A stretch of DNA of 64,000 bases from Selaginella moellendorffii (GCF_000143415.4 NW_003314292.1:536829-600828), one strand, 5' to 3'; counted from the first letter of the stretch, positions 45,842 through 57,400 are shown. The notes: generated by a model not told the origin, from the sequence alone. Numbers and translations: made by a program.

Positions 45842-48370
45842 TCATCGGGCATTCAGGCTAGATTGTGAGAAGGCTGCAAACGACGGAGATGAGTTCAGCA
45901 ACTTATCAGAACTCCTATAAGTCACGTTCAAGGCTGCGGTTCTGCTAAGCTGGTCTTTGGGTCTGTAAGCGAAAAAGAAATTCAGCTCCGATTCCAAAGG
46001 TACTTGAAGCAGCTCGGTAACTCCTTCCATCATCTGTATAACCTTGCTCATCGAGGGCCGTAAGTTTGGATCGTCTCGAACACACAACGCCGCAACATTC
46101 TTCAATCTTTCCTTTTCGTTCTCTTCTTCAGAGAGGTGAGCACCGGCACTACCGTTTCTGTTACTAACTAACAAGTAGTCCTTCAGGTAATCGCCTGAGA
46201 GGTTCCTGTTCTTGCAGCCTGTTATGATCTCGAGCAGCAGAACCCCGAAGCCGAAAACATCTGTTTTTTCAGTCACCGTTCCTTCCTGAATACACTCCGG
46301 TGCAACGTAGCCAGGGGTGCCTCTCGTAATCGTCAGCTGCAACTGGCTTTCCTTCCTGTTCATGAGCTTGGACAATCCGAAGTCTGCTATCTTCGGCTGG
46401 AAACCATCGTCGAGGAGTACGTTCTCCGGCTTCAGATCCAGGTGGATTATCCTTTCAACACAGTCATCGTGTAAGTAGCTCAATCCTCTTGCTGTTCCTA
46501 TTGCGATGTTGAATCTAACTTTCCACGAAATATTCCCAGGAATTCTGTCGTCTTCAAATATCCACCGTTCTAGAGAGCCATTCTTCATATACTCGTACAC
46601 AAGGAGCCTTTTCCGGGGCCCTTGCGCACAGAATCCCAGCAGCTTGACGAGGTTCCAGTGGTGCGTCCTGGCTAGGATTCCAACTTCCGCAAAAAAATCC
46701 TTACTTCTCTGGTTCGAGCCTTCGAGCTTCTTTACAGCAACTTCAGTTCCATCGGCAAGTAATCCTTTGAAAACGCTTCCGAATCCTCCATTCCCGAGGC
46801 AGTTACTGAACTTCCCTGTTACTTCTTCAAGCTCCTGGAAACTGAAGCGCCTGGGCATACCCGCCATGAGGGATAGCTGCAAGGTGCTTTCTTCTTCTCC
46901 CTCGTCGTCATCATGCTTATTTCTCCTCCGGCAGTGCCATCCGAGACAGACTATCAGCAGGAACAGTGTTGGAACAAGTACTCCCAACGTGATGGCCTGG
47001 AGTTGTTTCTTGGAAACTTTTCGAGGGCGGGCAACTTTCAGCAGAGCAACGTACTTCCCAGATCGGAGTGACTGCACGTCGCCGTGCGTGAGAAAGCAGC
47101 TCCCGTCATCATAAAAGGCCGCCGTGCAGGTGCAGTTCGACTCACAGCGCCCCTGACACGCCTCCACTGATGCTTCAGGAACTGGAGTGGAATAATTTGT
47201 GGAGAAGTAATCAGCTCCCTCTCTTCGAACGAATCGATACTCGAGCTGGTCTTCGCATGTCTCTAGTGGATATGGTGGCTGGCAGTCTTCACCTCTTCTT
47301 GCAAAGGTATCTGGACAAGTTTCCTCGCATGCGCCTGATGCTGAATTGCAGGTTCTGTATCTTCCACATCCACTTGGAAGAAAGCACTTGAAGAGAGTCG
47401 AAAACCTGAAGAAATCTATCCAGTTTGTACCCGTCCAATTCCAGGAGTACAAGACGACATCCCCGTCCGGTTTCAGCTTTATGAAAGTGGAGGCCGTGAG
47501 TTGTGACCCATCTATTGGCAACTCCATCACTTGGTCTCTTAAATCTCGACTGGAACATGACCAGGAAAACACCAACCCCAAGTCATCACGCTTCGTTTCA
47601 ATCTGTGAGAAGTTGGCGCGCAGATCCAGAGACACGATACCATCGTTTTGCCAGCAAAACACCGCAAACATATCTTCGTCGCTGGTAATATTACCGAAGC
47701 TCCAGTATGGCTCCGAGGCGTACAACAGTTTCAGTCTGTTTTTCTCCATGACGAGACTATAGAGGCCATCGCTGCTGTCTTCTGAAGTATTCCAACTTAC
47801 GAGCTTATCTCCCGGCTTAACTGCTCGTTGCAGCAGCACAGTATCCGAAGGTTCGTCGCTGCTTTCCCAGATTACATTCATTCTGCTTTTATCCAGGAGC
47901 ATTACAGTTGCGCGATTGGAGATGGCGAGCCATCGGACCCCTCTGTTTGCAGTTTTGGAGGACCAGACAACGTCGCCGCTTTCTTCAAGCTTCAGCTCTC
48001 CATCTACGGTAAATTGTAAAGTGGCATTCTCACCTACAAGCCTCGTCTGTCGGGCCTTCCACAGGATGACCGGTCTTGTTAGATCCCAAAACTCCCTTGG
48101 ATTGCGGATGGCAATGAGTGCCAGGAAAAACGATTTTGGCGTTTCAGCGTTATAACTCAGCATCCACACCTGGTAACTCATGTCCTGGCTGATATCTATG
48201 TCGCTATAATTTGACCATAAACCAGCGTAGCGGCCACTCAAACCGTATGGATCAAGCGGATACAAAGGACCATCTATTTTGGTGGTGAAATTCCTGTAAT
48301 ACAGTGCCGCTTGAGCAGAGCGAAGGATGAAAATCGACGAGACGAGGAAGTACAGCTCTCTGCTAGCCAT
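45842..48370 (-). CDS. G-type lectin S-receptor-like Ser/Thr kinase, copy B
   Basis: Intronless, 842 residues from ATG 48370. Such kinases sit in the plasma membrane and sense extracellular ligands. Seen: a signal peptide (about residues 1-21), a bulb-type lectin-like region (about 25-170), and a cysteine-rich segment CGRYRTCNSASGACEETCP. A PAN/apple domain spans about 370-447 (CEDQLEYRF ... CTCTAAFYDDGSC), and a membrane helix about 457-480 (LGVLVPTLFLLIVCLGW). The kinase spans about 520-790, with GNGGFGSV, AVKK (about 548), HLDLKPEN (about 644), DFGLSK and TPGYVAPE. The Arg before the catalytic Asp is Leu, so it is a non-RD kinase of the type often linked to immunity. It is one of three tandem copies and is intact. 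Confidence 0.95.
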   Translation of the reverse strand: MASRELYFLVSSIFILRSAQAALYYRNFTTKIDGPLYPLDPYGLSGRYAGLWSNYSDIDISQDMSYQVWMLSYNAETPKSFFLALIAIRNPREFWDLTRPVILWKARQTRLVGENATLQFTVDGELKLEESGDVVWSSKTANRGVRWLAISNRATVMLLDKSRMNVIWESSDEPSDTVLLQRAVKPGDKLVSWNTSEDSSDGLYSLVMEKNRLKLLYASEPYWSFGNITSDEDMFAVFCWQNDGIVSLDLRANFSQIETKRDDLGLVFSWSCSSRDLRDQVMELPIDGSQLTASTFIKLKPDGDVVLYSWNWTGTNWIDFFRFSTLFKCFLPSGCGRYRTCNSASGACEETCPDTFARRGEDCQPPYPLETCEDQLEYRFVRREGADYFSTNYSTPVPEASVEACQGRCESNCTCTAAFYDDGSCFLTHGDVQSLRSGKYVALLKVARPRKVSKKQLQAITLGVLVPTLFLLIVCLGWHCRRRNKHDDDEGEEESTLQLSLMAGMPRRFSFQELEEVTGKFSNCLGNGGFGSVFKGLLADGTEVAVKKLEGSNQRSKDFFAEVGILARTHHWNLVKLLGFCAQGPRKRLLVYEYMKNGSLERWIFEDDRIPGNISWKVRFNIAIGTARGLSYLHDDCVERIIHLDLKPENVLLDDGFQPKIADFGLSKLMNRKESQLQLTITRGTPGYVAPECIQEGTVTEKTDVFGFGVLLLEIITGCKNRNLSGDYLKDYLLVSNRNGSAGAHLSEEENEKERLKNVAALCVRDDPNLRPSMSKVIQMMEGVTELLQVPLESELNFFFAYRPKDQLSRTAALNVTYRSSDKLLNSSPSFAAFSQSSLNAR

Positions 48371-48906
48371 GGCTTGCGTTGCTGGGGAGCGCGCTCACAT
48401 ACTCGGGAGTTCCAGCGACTCGAAGCATTAGCTTTGAAGAAGTCTTTCCGCAAGTACGTATGACTATAGTTATTTATTCGTTCGCGTTTACACAGCTGAT
48501 AAGGAATAGTCTGTGCCGCTGTTCATCGTTGAGTTTTAGTAATGCCAGGAAATTGTCTCGTCGGGACTGTTTCAACGCTAATTGCTATTCAATGCGGCAC
48601 TGCAATGTGACCATGTGCGAGGTATTGTTTAGTAATGGTTTGCGGAGTCTAACAGCGACTTTTCATTTTTCTTGGCAAGAAACACTGCGCGACGCTGCGA
48701 CGTAGGGAACGAAGAACACGATTCTGAACCACCAAACCCAAAACTCCTAGAAGCATTGTGATCGGCATCGATTCTCTTGTTGAACAATGACGAAATACTT
48801 CCTCCGAAGGTGTATTTTTACTTCTTTGACAAAGAATGGACCTCAACAAATTTTGTGATTTTCAGAGGCAATACTATACCTACGTTTAAATTATGCTCCG
48901 GTTTAA
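48371..48906. other. Spacer between kinase copies B and C
   Basis: It must hold the promoter of copy B and the 3' end of copy C, both minus strand. Near 48450 ttccgcaagtacgtatgactat resembles ttgcaagtacgtatggacta at 51515, so the B and C upstream regions share ancestry. No gene is seen. Confidence 0.6.
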
Positions 48907-51438
48907 CTATCGACCACTATGTTGTGAGAAAATTGCAAATGACGTCGATGACATCGATGAATCCAGCAACTTATCAAAACTTCTATGCGAGACGTCCGAG
49001 GCTGAGCTCCTGCTCAAGTGCTCTTTGGATCTGTAAGCAAGAAAGAAATTCAGCTGTGATCGCGAGGGCATTTGAGGCAGCTCAGTAACTCCCAGTATCA
49101 TTTGTACCACGTAGCTCATCGAGGGCCGTAAATCTGGATCGTCTTGGACGCACAAGGCTGCAACGTTCTTCAATCTTTCTCTTTTCTTCTCGTCTTGATG
49201 GAGGTGAGCAGCAGCACTGTCGTTCTGTCCATTGACTAACAAGAAGTCCTTCAGGTAATCACTTGAGAGGTTCCTGTTCTTGCAACCTGTTAACATCTCG
49301 AGCAGCAGTACCCCGTAGCCGAAAACGTCGGTTTTCTCAGTCACCGTTCCTTCCTGAACACACTCGGGTGCGACGTATCCAGGGGTGCCTCTTGCAATTG
49401 TCAGTTGTAGCTGGCTTTCCTTCCTGTCCATGAGCTTGGACAATCCGAAGTCGGCTATCTTCGGCTGGAAACCATCGTCGACGAGCACATTCTCCGGCTT
49501 CAGGTCCAGGTGGATGATCCTCTCAGCGCAGTCGTCATGTAAGTAACTCAATCCTCTTGCTGTGCCCAAGGCAATGTTGTATCTAACGTCCCTTGTAAAA
49601 CTGCCAGGCTTTCTATCGTCTTCAAATATCCATCGCTCCAGGGACCCGTTCTTCATATATTCGTACACAAGGAGCCTTTTCCTGGGACCTTGGGCACAGA
49701 ATCCCAGCAGCTTGACGAGGTTCCAGTGGTGCGTCCTGGCTAGGATTCCAACTTCGGCGAAAAAGTCTTTGCTCCTCTGGTTGGAGCCTTCGAGTTTCTT
49801 CACAGCGACTTCAGTTCCATCGGTAAGTTTTCCTTTGAACACGCTTCCATATCCTCCGCTTCCCAGTCTATCACTGAAGTTCCCTGTGACTTGCTGGAGC
49901 TCCTGGTAACTAAAACGCCTCGGCATGCCAGCCATGAGAGAGAGCTGCAAGGTGCTTTCTTCTTCTCCCTCGTCGTCATCTTCCTTGTTCCTCCGGCAGC
50001 GCCATCCGAGGCTTACTATCAGTAGGACGACTGTTGGAATAAGTACTCCCAAGGTGATGGCCTGGACGTGCTTCCTGGAATTCTTTCGTGGCTGTGCAAC
50101 TTTCAATAACGCAACGTATTTTCCAGTTCGAAGTGATTGCACGTCTCCATGAGCGAGAAAGCAGCTCCGGTCACTATAAAAGGCAGCCGTGCAGTTGCAA
50201 TTCGACTCACACAGCCCTTGACAATCTTCTTCCGATGCAACATTGAGTGGATCAGTATAATTTGTGGAGAAGTAATCAGTTCCCTCCTTCCGAACGAATC
50301 GATACTCGAGGTCCTCTGCACACGTCTGAAGTTTACTCAATGGCTCGCAATCTCGACCTGTCCTGGTAAAGCTCTCGGGACAAGTTTCCTCGCATGCACC
50401 TGACACTGGATTACAGGTTCTATACTTCCCGCATGCACTTGGAAGGAAGCAGTTGAAGAGACTGGAAAAGCTGAGATAAGTCACCCAGCTGCTACCCGTC
50501 CAATTCCAGGAGTACAGGTCCACATCTCCATCTGGTGTGAGCCTTATGAAAGTGGAGGACGTCAACTGTGACCCGTTTACGTTCAACGGCATCACTTGGT
50601 CTCTTAAACCTCGACTAGAACATGACCAGGAAAACACTAAGCCCAAGTCATCACGCTCCGTTTCAATCTGTGAGAAGTTGGCTCGCAGATCCAGAGACAC
50701 GTTACCATCGTTTTGCCAGCAAAACACCGCAAACATGTTTTCCTCGCTGCCAATATTACCGAAGCTCCAGTACGGTTGCGAGGCGTACAACAGTTGCAGC
50801 CTGCTTTTCTCCATGACGAGACTATAGAGGCCATCGCTGCTGTCTTCTGAAGTATTGAAACTTACGAGCTTTTGTCCCGGCGTAAGTGCTCGTTGCAACA
50901 GCACAGTGTCAGAAGGTTCGTCGCTGCTTTGCCAGATGACATTGCTTCCGCTTTCATCCAGGAGCATTATGGTTGCGCGATTGGACATACAGAGCCACCG
51001 GACGCCTCTGTTTGCAGTTTTCGTGGACCATACGACATCACCGTCTTCTTCGACTTTAAGCTCTCCATCTGTGGTAAATTGTAGAGTGGCATTCTCACCT
51101 ACAAGCCTCGTCTGTCGGGCCTTCCACAGGATGACCGGTCTTGTGAGCTCCCAGCTAGTTGGATTGCGGATGGCAACGAGGGCCAGGAAAAACGATCGTG
51201 GTGTGTCAGCGTTATAACTCAGCATCCACACCTCGTAACTAATATACCGGCTGATCTGTGTGTCGCTATAGTTGGACCATAAACCAGCGTAGCGGCCACT
51301 CAAGCCGTGTGGATCAAGCGGAAACAAGAAGGAATCATTTATTTTGCTGGTGAAATTCCTGTGGTATTGTTCTGCTTGAGCAAAACGCAGGATGAAGATC
51401 GACGAGACAATGAAGCACAACTTTCCTTTGCTAGCCAT
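48907..51438 (-). CDS. G-type lectin S-receptor-like Ser/Thr kinase, copy C
   Basis: Intronless, 843 residues from ATG 51438. It has the same architecture as copy B: signal peptide MASKGKLCFIVSSIFILRF..., lectin-like region, cysteine-rich segment (CGKYRTCNPVSGACEETCP), PAN domain (CAEDLEYRF ... CNCTAAFYSDRSC), membrane helix and kinase. The kinase has GSGGYGSV, AVKK, HLDLKPEN and DFGLSK. It differs from B mainly in the ectodomain and the C-terminal tail. It too is non-RD. The start codon is only 165 bp from the divergent oxidase gene. Its 5' portion and flank are shared with copy A. Confidence 0.95.
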   Translation of the reverse strand: MASKGKLCFIVSSIFILRFAQAEQYHRNFTSKINDSFLFPLDPHGLSGRYAGLWSNYSDTQISRYISYEVWMLSYNADTPRSFFLALVAIRNPTSWELTRPVILWKARQTRLVGENATLQFTTDGELKVEEDGDVVWSTKTANRGVRWLCMSNRATIMLLDESGSNVIWQSSDEPSDTVLLQRALTPGQKLVSFNTSEDSSDGLYSLVMEKSRLQLLYASQPYWSFGNIGSEENMFAVFCWQNDGNVSLDLRANFSQIETERDDLGLVFSWSCSSRGLRDQVMPLNVNGSQLTSSTFIRLTPDGDVDLYSWNWTGSSWVTYLSFSSLFNCFLPSACGKYRTCNPVSGACEETCPESFTRTGRDCEPLSKLQTCAEDLEYRFVRKEGTDYFSTNYTDPLNVASEEDCQGLCESNCNCTAAFYSDRSCFLAHGDVQSLRTGKYVALLKVAQPRKNSRKHVQAITLGVLIPTVVLLIVSLGWRCRRNKEDDDEGEEESTLQLSLMAGMPRRFSYQELQQVTGNFSDRLGSGGYGSVFKGKLTDGTEVAVKKLEGSNQRSKDFFAEVGILARTHHWNLVKLLGFCAQGPRKRLLVYEYMKNGSLERWIFEDDRKPGSFTRDVRYNIALGTARGLSYLHDDCAERIIHLDLKPENVLVDDGFQPKIADFGLSKLMDRKESQLQLTIARGTPGYVAPECVQEGTVTEKTDVFGYGVLLLEMLTGCKNRNLSSDYLKDFLLVNGQNDSAAAHLHQDEKKRERLKNVAALCVQDDPDLRPSMSYVVQMILGVTELPQMPSRSQLNFFLAYRSKEHLSRSSASDVSHRSFDKLLDSSMSSTSFAIFSQHSGR

Positions 51439-51603
51439 TATTTTTTCGGCCTCTCAAGCGCTGAATTATTTGAACTCCCGGCGAGCTGTGTCACGCTCTT
51501 TGGACAAGACTTTGCAAGTACGTATGGACTACGCCAGGTTCACTTCTTTGACTGACTTTATTTAAGTTCGGCAAGTGTTGCAAGCAGGTTGGAGGAGTTC
51601 CCA
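51439..51603. promoter_or_regulatory. Divergent promoter between kinase C and the multicopper oxidase
   Basis: A 165-bp interval between two oppositely oriented start codons. The first about 125 bp are preserved at 33856-33984 next to kinase A, where the oxidase side has been displaced by transposons. Both genes could be co-regulated; no specific factor site is claimed. Confidence 0.6.
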
Positions 51604-53625
51604 ATGTCTTGGAAGTTCGTAACGCTGTTCATCCTCGAGATTTTAGTCGCAGTAGAAGCGGATGAGGTCTGTCTGCAACTGTCACCGTCCCCGGAGCTGG
51701 AAAAGTTCGTCGACGTTCTTCCAACGCCACCGAAGATATACTTGAGCCCACGCTACAGAGTTACCATTGGAGCTTACAAAATCACCCAGGTATGCGTTCT
51801 TTCTCCACTTGATTTCCAGACTCTTCCAAGACTCGTTTTTTTTTGTTGACGCAGAAACTGCACAGAGACTTGCCACCAACAACACTGTATGCATTCGGCA
51901 CGAGCGAGTATACAGCTTCATATCCGGGTCCAACTTTGATAGCCCAAAAGAGACAAACATCCTTTGTCCGATGGGAAAATCACATTCCAGATCGTGAACA
52001 CTTTCTTCCAGTCGACTATACGATCCTAGGGGCGGGTCCGCGCTACGGCTACATTCCCGTGGTCCCTCATCTCCATGGACAAGAGGGCTCGAGCTGGTCC
52101 GACGGGCATCCAGAAGCCTGGTTTACATCAGTTGGCGAGCGGGGCCCCGGTTACGTGACGCAAAACTACGTCTATCCAAACTTTCAGCGCCACTCACTCC
52201 TGTGGTATCACGACCACACTTACGGCATGACCCGGCTCAACATGGCTGCTGGCTTGGTCGGACTTTACGTGATAGAGTCACCGTGGGAAGATCCATCCTG
52301 GGTCCCGAGAAACTACGTGCTTCTGGTGATCCAAGACAAGCAGTTCTTCAGCGACGGCTCCATAAACTATCCCAGTGTCGGGAGCAATCCGGCAGTTCAT
52401 CCGCAGTGGTGTCCGGACTACTTTGGTGATACCATTCTGGTGAACGGGAAGGTGTGGCCTTACATCGAAGTCTGGCCGGTGGTGGTGAGGTTCCGGGTGC
52501 TGCTTGCGGCAAACTCGAGATTCTTCATCCTCAACTTGAACGACACGAGCTTGAGCTTCATCAAGATTGGCACGGACGGGGGATACCTGGCGACTCCGAT
52601 ACGGCAGAAGAAGCTCAGGCTCTCTCCTTCCGAGCGAGTCGACATTCTTATCGACTTTCGCGGAGTGAAGCCCGGGGAGAGAGTTCTCTTGTACAACAAC
52701 GCGCCGGCTCCATTCCCGAGTGGAAGCGTCACCGAGCAAGAGGTTCTCCTGTTCAAAGTAATCAACTGGCAGACCAACGCTACCATCGACGAAGACGACG
52801 ACGGGATCCCGCAAGCACTCACTCCAAGCGGGCTGGCCGAGTTGCCGACGCTATCGATCATCAAAGCCACGGCCGGAGTAGATCTCTCGTACGTCGACTG
52901 GGCGTCAACTTACAACCGGCCTTTCGTCCACCGTGTAAGCCTCGACTCTGGAAACACGCTCACGGGACTCTTCCTCCAGGACAGGCTCTCTTTCACGCGT
53001 CCGGCCACCGAGCAAGTCCTGCTCTACACAAACGAGGTGTGGTGCATGATCAACACTATGACAGCATCCCATCCGATCCACATCCATCTCATCAACTTTC
53101 TCGTGCTCGAGCAGCAGGGATTCGACACCGGGCGATTCGCTGCCGGGTCGTGCTCGTTCGAATACGACTACCCGGACTCGAGGAGCTGCTACACGGGCGA
53201 GGCACAGGGAGCCGATGTGGATCAAGTCGGGTGGAAGGACACGGCCGTCATCCAGCCCGCCACCGTCACCCGGTTCTTCCTGGCGTTCAAGCCCAGCATC
53301 TCGTACAGGTTCCCGCTGGATCCAACGACGTTTCCGCACTTTGTGTGGCACTGCCACATTCTCGAGCACGAGGATAACGAGATGATGAGGCCGCTGGTGG
53401 TGTCCAGCACGAATGCTCTCTACACCAACAAGTCCTTCCCTCGTTACTTTCCCAGGGACGAAAGCTACAACGTAGGGCTCGCCACCGGGAACTCGATCCA
53501 TCCACACGACAGGTGCTCACACTCTTGGCATTGTTTTTTTTTCATCACTGCAATCCCTCTTTTTCTTTCGCAGGAAACACGTCTACGTAAAGCTCGTCAC
53601 CAACGGGTCCATCCATCTTTACTAA
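51604..53625 (+). CDS. LPR1-like multicopper oxidase (ferroxidase type)
   Basis: Three exons, 51604-51789, 51855-53512 and 53574-53625, 631 residues. The plant LPR family, related to bilirubin oxidase/CotA, are secreted ferroxidases involved in root response to low phosphate. Seen: a signal peptide (FVTLFILEILVAVEA), the first copper motif HLHG (about residue 134), WYHDHTYGMTRLN (about 179), HPIHIHL (about 468) and HCHILEHEDNEMMRP (about 560). These supply the T1, T2 and T3 copper ligands. YFGDTILVNGKVWP is typical of the LPR/CotA middle domain. The last intron, 61 nt, splits an Arg codon. Exon 3 codes a 17-residue tail. The ATG is preceded by an in-frame TTG that can be ignored. A truncated copy is at 43521. 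The substrate cannot be told from sequence. Confidence 0.94.
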
Positions 53626-53789
53626 AACTACACGCAACAATAGGTGTTCTAGTCACAATTCCATTCCATCCATCTAGAACGCCGAAACTTTACCGATAGC
53701 AGAACAAGAACAACTAGTAACACAAGCTTTACACAAACACGTATCATTTATGTATCAATAAGTTCTAACTATATTTTGATCACAGCTCC

Positions 53790-54250
53790 TTGTGCTCCTC
53801 CCTACGTCGTGTCCGGTAGGAGGTATGAACACTGAACGCGTTCCATAACCTCTTTCATTGCAGAAAAATGAACTGCAAAAGCTGATAATGGTGGTGCTTT
53901 GCATGAAGGGATGGAAGATCATCATACGTGATCCCTGGTCGCACATAGTGCACGTGAATCACATTCTTGGCAAGCATGGCAAGGATCTCACTCTTGCACC
54001 TCTTGCATCCTCCCCTCCCTTTGTCATGATCTTGATACATAGAGCCGTCCCAGCCATCTCTAGAGATCCCATTCTCCACACATCAGCCACAAAGTCCTCA
54101 AGTACTGCATCGAGTTGATATTGGACAAGTCAGCATTGGAGAAATTCGTTGCGCTCAAGAAAGATAGTGTCCAGCGGCCTCTTTCTACTAAGGATACAAA
54201 GCACTAGCACTTACCGGTGTAGTATTCTCTTCCTGAGAAGAGCAGCCCGC
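53790..54250 (-). pseudogene. Second relic of the archaeal-type ATPase gene
   Basis: The minus strand from about 54105 to 53795 matches 24300-24705 (C-terminal part of the ATPase relic plus its 3' flank), including coding for EILAMLAKNVIHV and YVRPGI. A block corresponding to the segment from GYVGYDK to GVTKG is partly deleted, and frames are broken. Upstream (54130-54250) the minus strand shows further gene-like sequence (VLIKCGLLFSGREYY followed by a gtaagt donor) that I cannot assign. Confidence 0.75.
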
Positions 54251-54418
54251 ATTTGATAAGAACGAATTGACTCCAATATCCCTTCTCTTCGTCACTCAGT
54301 CCCTAAACAGTCGCAACTTTCAAAACATTAAAGTAGAAGTTTTATTATTATTATTATTATATGTAGTTAAAAATGCCATAGTAAAGTATATATCCACAAT
54401 CTTAGTATATTTGCATAT
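54251..54418. other. Short spacer with (TTA)n microsatellite
   Basis: It lies downstream of the LRR receptor kinase gene and holds a TTA/ATT repeat at about 54340-54360. The 3' untranslated end of the kinase is expected here. Confidence 0.6.
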
Positions 54419-57400
54419 CTATCTTCCTCCAGTGAATATTTCCATGGATTTTGGCAGGGAACTTCCGTCCTCCTCGAGTTGGATGGCCTCTCTCAGCTGG
54501 ATCACGACAGTGCTCATGTTAGGCCTCCCGTGGGGAGAACGTTCCACACATTTTCTTGCCACCTCCAAAACTTTCAGTGCTGCTTTCTCTCCATAGTCGG
54601 ATAACTTGGGATCGACTACTGTTCGTAGGTTGCCTTTCTCAAGTTCCTTGCATGCCTGGGAGGAAGCAAAGAACAGATGTTTATAACTAAGCTCTCTTAA
54701 TAGTTTACCCATTCCGAAAGAACAATTTGTTCCTCAAGAAGTGTGAAATTGAGGGGCTCACGTCCGCAAACAATCTCAAATAGTACCACTCCAAAGCTGT
54801 ATACGTCTGATTTCTCTGTGAGCCTGCTATAGGAATGGTACCTGAAAAACCATTAAATTCAGTAAGATATCATGCTTATTGAGAAAAAAACTTTTGCTCA
54901 CTCTGGATCAAGATATCCTGGAGTTCCTTTGATGCCAGTTGAAACATGAGATGCTTTGTTACTGTCATAAAACTTGGAGAGACCGAAGTCACTGACTTTT
55001 GCAACCATATCAAAACTTAATAGTATATTGCTTGTTTTGACGTCTCGATGGATTATGTGTAGATTGCAAGATGTGTGCAAATACTCCAAGCCTATGAGAG
55101 AGAGTTATATCATATCAATTCAGAGATTTAGCTTACCTTGAGCAGCATCTAGAGCTATTCCAAGCCGAGTTTTCCAGCTTAGAGTTGGATATCTTTTACC
55201 TTCTGACATTACACTAAAGGAGGACGTTTCAACACAAAAAATTCTTACCACCATACAAGTGCTCCCTCAACGCTCCATTCGACAAGAACTCGTAGACCAG
55301 TATGAGCTTGGACTTTTGAGTACAGTAACCAAGAAAGGGCACTAAGTTCTTGTGGTGTACAACTGATAAAATATCAATCTATCAAGGAAAATTAGATAGA
55401 TTTGTACCTGTTGATGATCAAACTCACCTCAGTTTGAAATTCTTGATATCCTTGCTTTGAGTTACTGGATAAAACCTTGACTGCAACTTCAACACCATTT
55501 GAAAGGCAGCCATAGTACACGGGTCCAAAACTTCCTTCACCAATGACTTTCTTGAAGTTGCTTGTGGCCTCAATCACATCCTTGTAAGCAATCATTTTAG
55601 TGCTAGAGTTTGGAGATTTTAGAGACAAGCCTGAATGGAACAAGATGCCATTAGAAAAATGAGTTACCCACAAGGCTACCTTTTGGAACTTACTTGGATT
55701 CCTGTTCTGTACTGTGATGGATTTTGAAGTTTTTCTACGGGAAAAGAAACAAACCACAAGTCCAGCTCCAAGTAACAATAAGGCTGCACATGGTACCACT
55801 ACTTCAAATATAAGTGTTGTATGTTTCTTCTCACACAAGCTAAAAGTAGCGCTGAAAAAACATATAGGTAATAAACAATTCAATGGCAATAGAGAAAAAC
55901 CGACTTGTAAGAGAAGTGTACATGTGCTGGTGGTAGGCAATCCAAACTGTTGTTCTCTAATGACCTGCAAAAAAATGAGTAAACCTCTATCATCTAGCAT
56001 ACTGAATGGTGGTACTCACAAAACCGTGAGGTTTTTCAAGGAGCTAAAATCTGGAACACGCCCTGTCAATGCATTATTATCCAGATAGCTGAAGACATAA
56101 AGATCATCAGAACGAAAAATTACGTCAAAAGACCCATACATACATTTTTGTTAGATGAGATAGCTTTGTGATGGACAGTGATATGGTTCCTTTGAGTCCA
56201 CTGCTAGACAAGTTCCTGTCATGCACAGATGTTAATGTGATCACGCTAGAAATGCGTCCACTTATTACAGCTCTATAATTCTTGCTGGGATTTGAGCTAC
56301 ATCGCAAGTAATCCATTTCCAGGTGTAAGCATCAGGCAAGCAAGGGTCTCCTGACCATTCAGTCATGTGAAAATCTTTCATCACATCAAGTATAGCTGCC
56401 ACTGCATTGTTTATGACAATGTTAACGAGATCACAATTATTTAAATTTATATGCTTTACCATCGTTGGTTTCCGTCCCTGGGAGGAGACCTCCTTTGTAC
56501 TCCCACAGCTCAGCAGCATTGAGAATCGGACCAAGCGTAGAGTTCACCGTGGGCACAAACAAGAAGTTTGTTGGTTCAGAAAGTTCCACTCGAGAGTTGT
56601 AATACATCTGCAATGACGTTAGAGGAGCCTGTACAGACTTCTCAACGTTGATGGTTGCCAAAAGCTGGGGAGATTCAAGCAAGCTTGTGTTAAAACGGAC
56701 TTGGAACTCCCTCGTGTTGTTCACCAGGGCGGCAAACTCAGCAAAGTAAAAGCTAACGTAGAATTCAGTCGGCGTTGTGGGAAGCCGTGGGAACTGGAAA
56801 ACCATCGTGGAATGGGAGGTGATGGCGGAACTCATCACGGCTGTGGGAGGCTTGTCAAATGTTTTTCCCACCGAAACATTTGAGGTAGTATTAATCTGTT
56901 GGTATCCTCCCATGATGTCTGGGAAATTTTTATCAGCTAACCATAATCGATCATAGTCATCAGAAGGGTACCTGTTTGATACGAGTCAAAAAGAACTTTT
57001 ACCTTCTGAAGAATTTCTTACCAAATGTAATTATTTATAGCTGCTCCAAAATTGATCCTTCTCCAAGTGATCAAAAGCTCACTAGAATTGAAAGAACTTA
57101 TTCTCATACCGGGATCCAGCCTTCTGAGCTCGATTGCGGAGATGAAGGGGATATTTGCCGGTGAATTTGAGCGGGTTCCAAAGCATAGATCCAGGGTCGA
57201 GCTTTTGGCTTTAATCACAAACTCGTGAGAGTTTCTTATGGTTAAATCCATGCTGAAGTTTGCCACATCGTTTGCATCAATTATGATGTTGAACTGTGTG
57301 TAAGTTGATTCCATCCCATCATAGTTTCCGTAGTAGAACCATGGCCTCACGATGTAGCTATCGTTTACCACCACTGGCAGAGCATAGCAGTGCTTCCGAG

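Noticed and set aside
52454-53507. Long plus- and minus-strand frames inside the multicopper oxidase gene
   Set aside because: They are out-of-frame shadows of exon 2; the copper-binding motifs fix the true frame.
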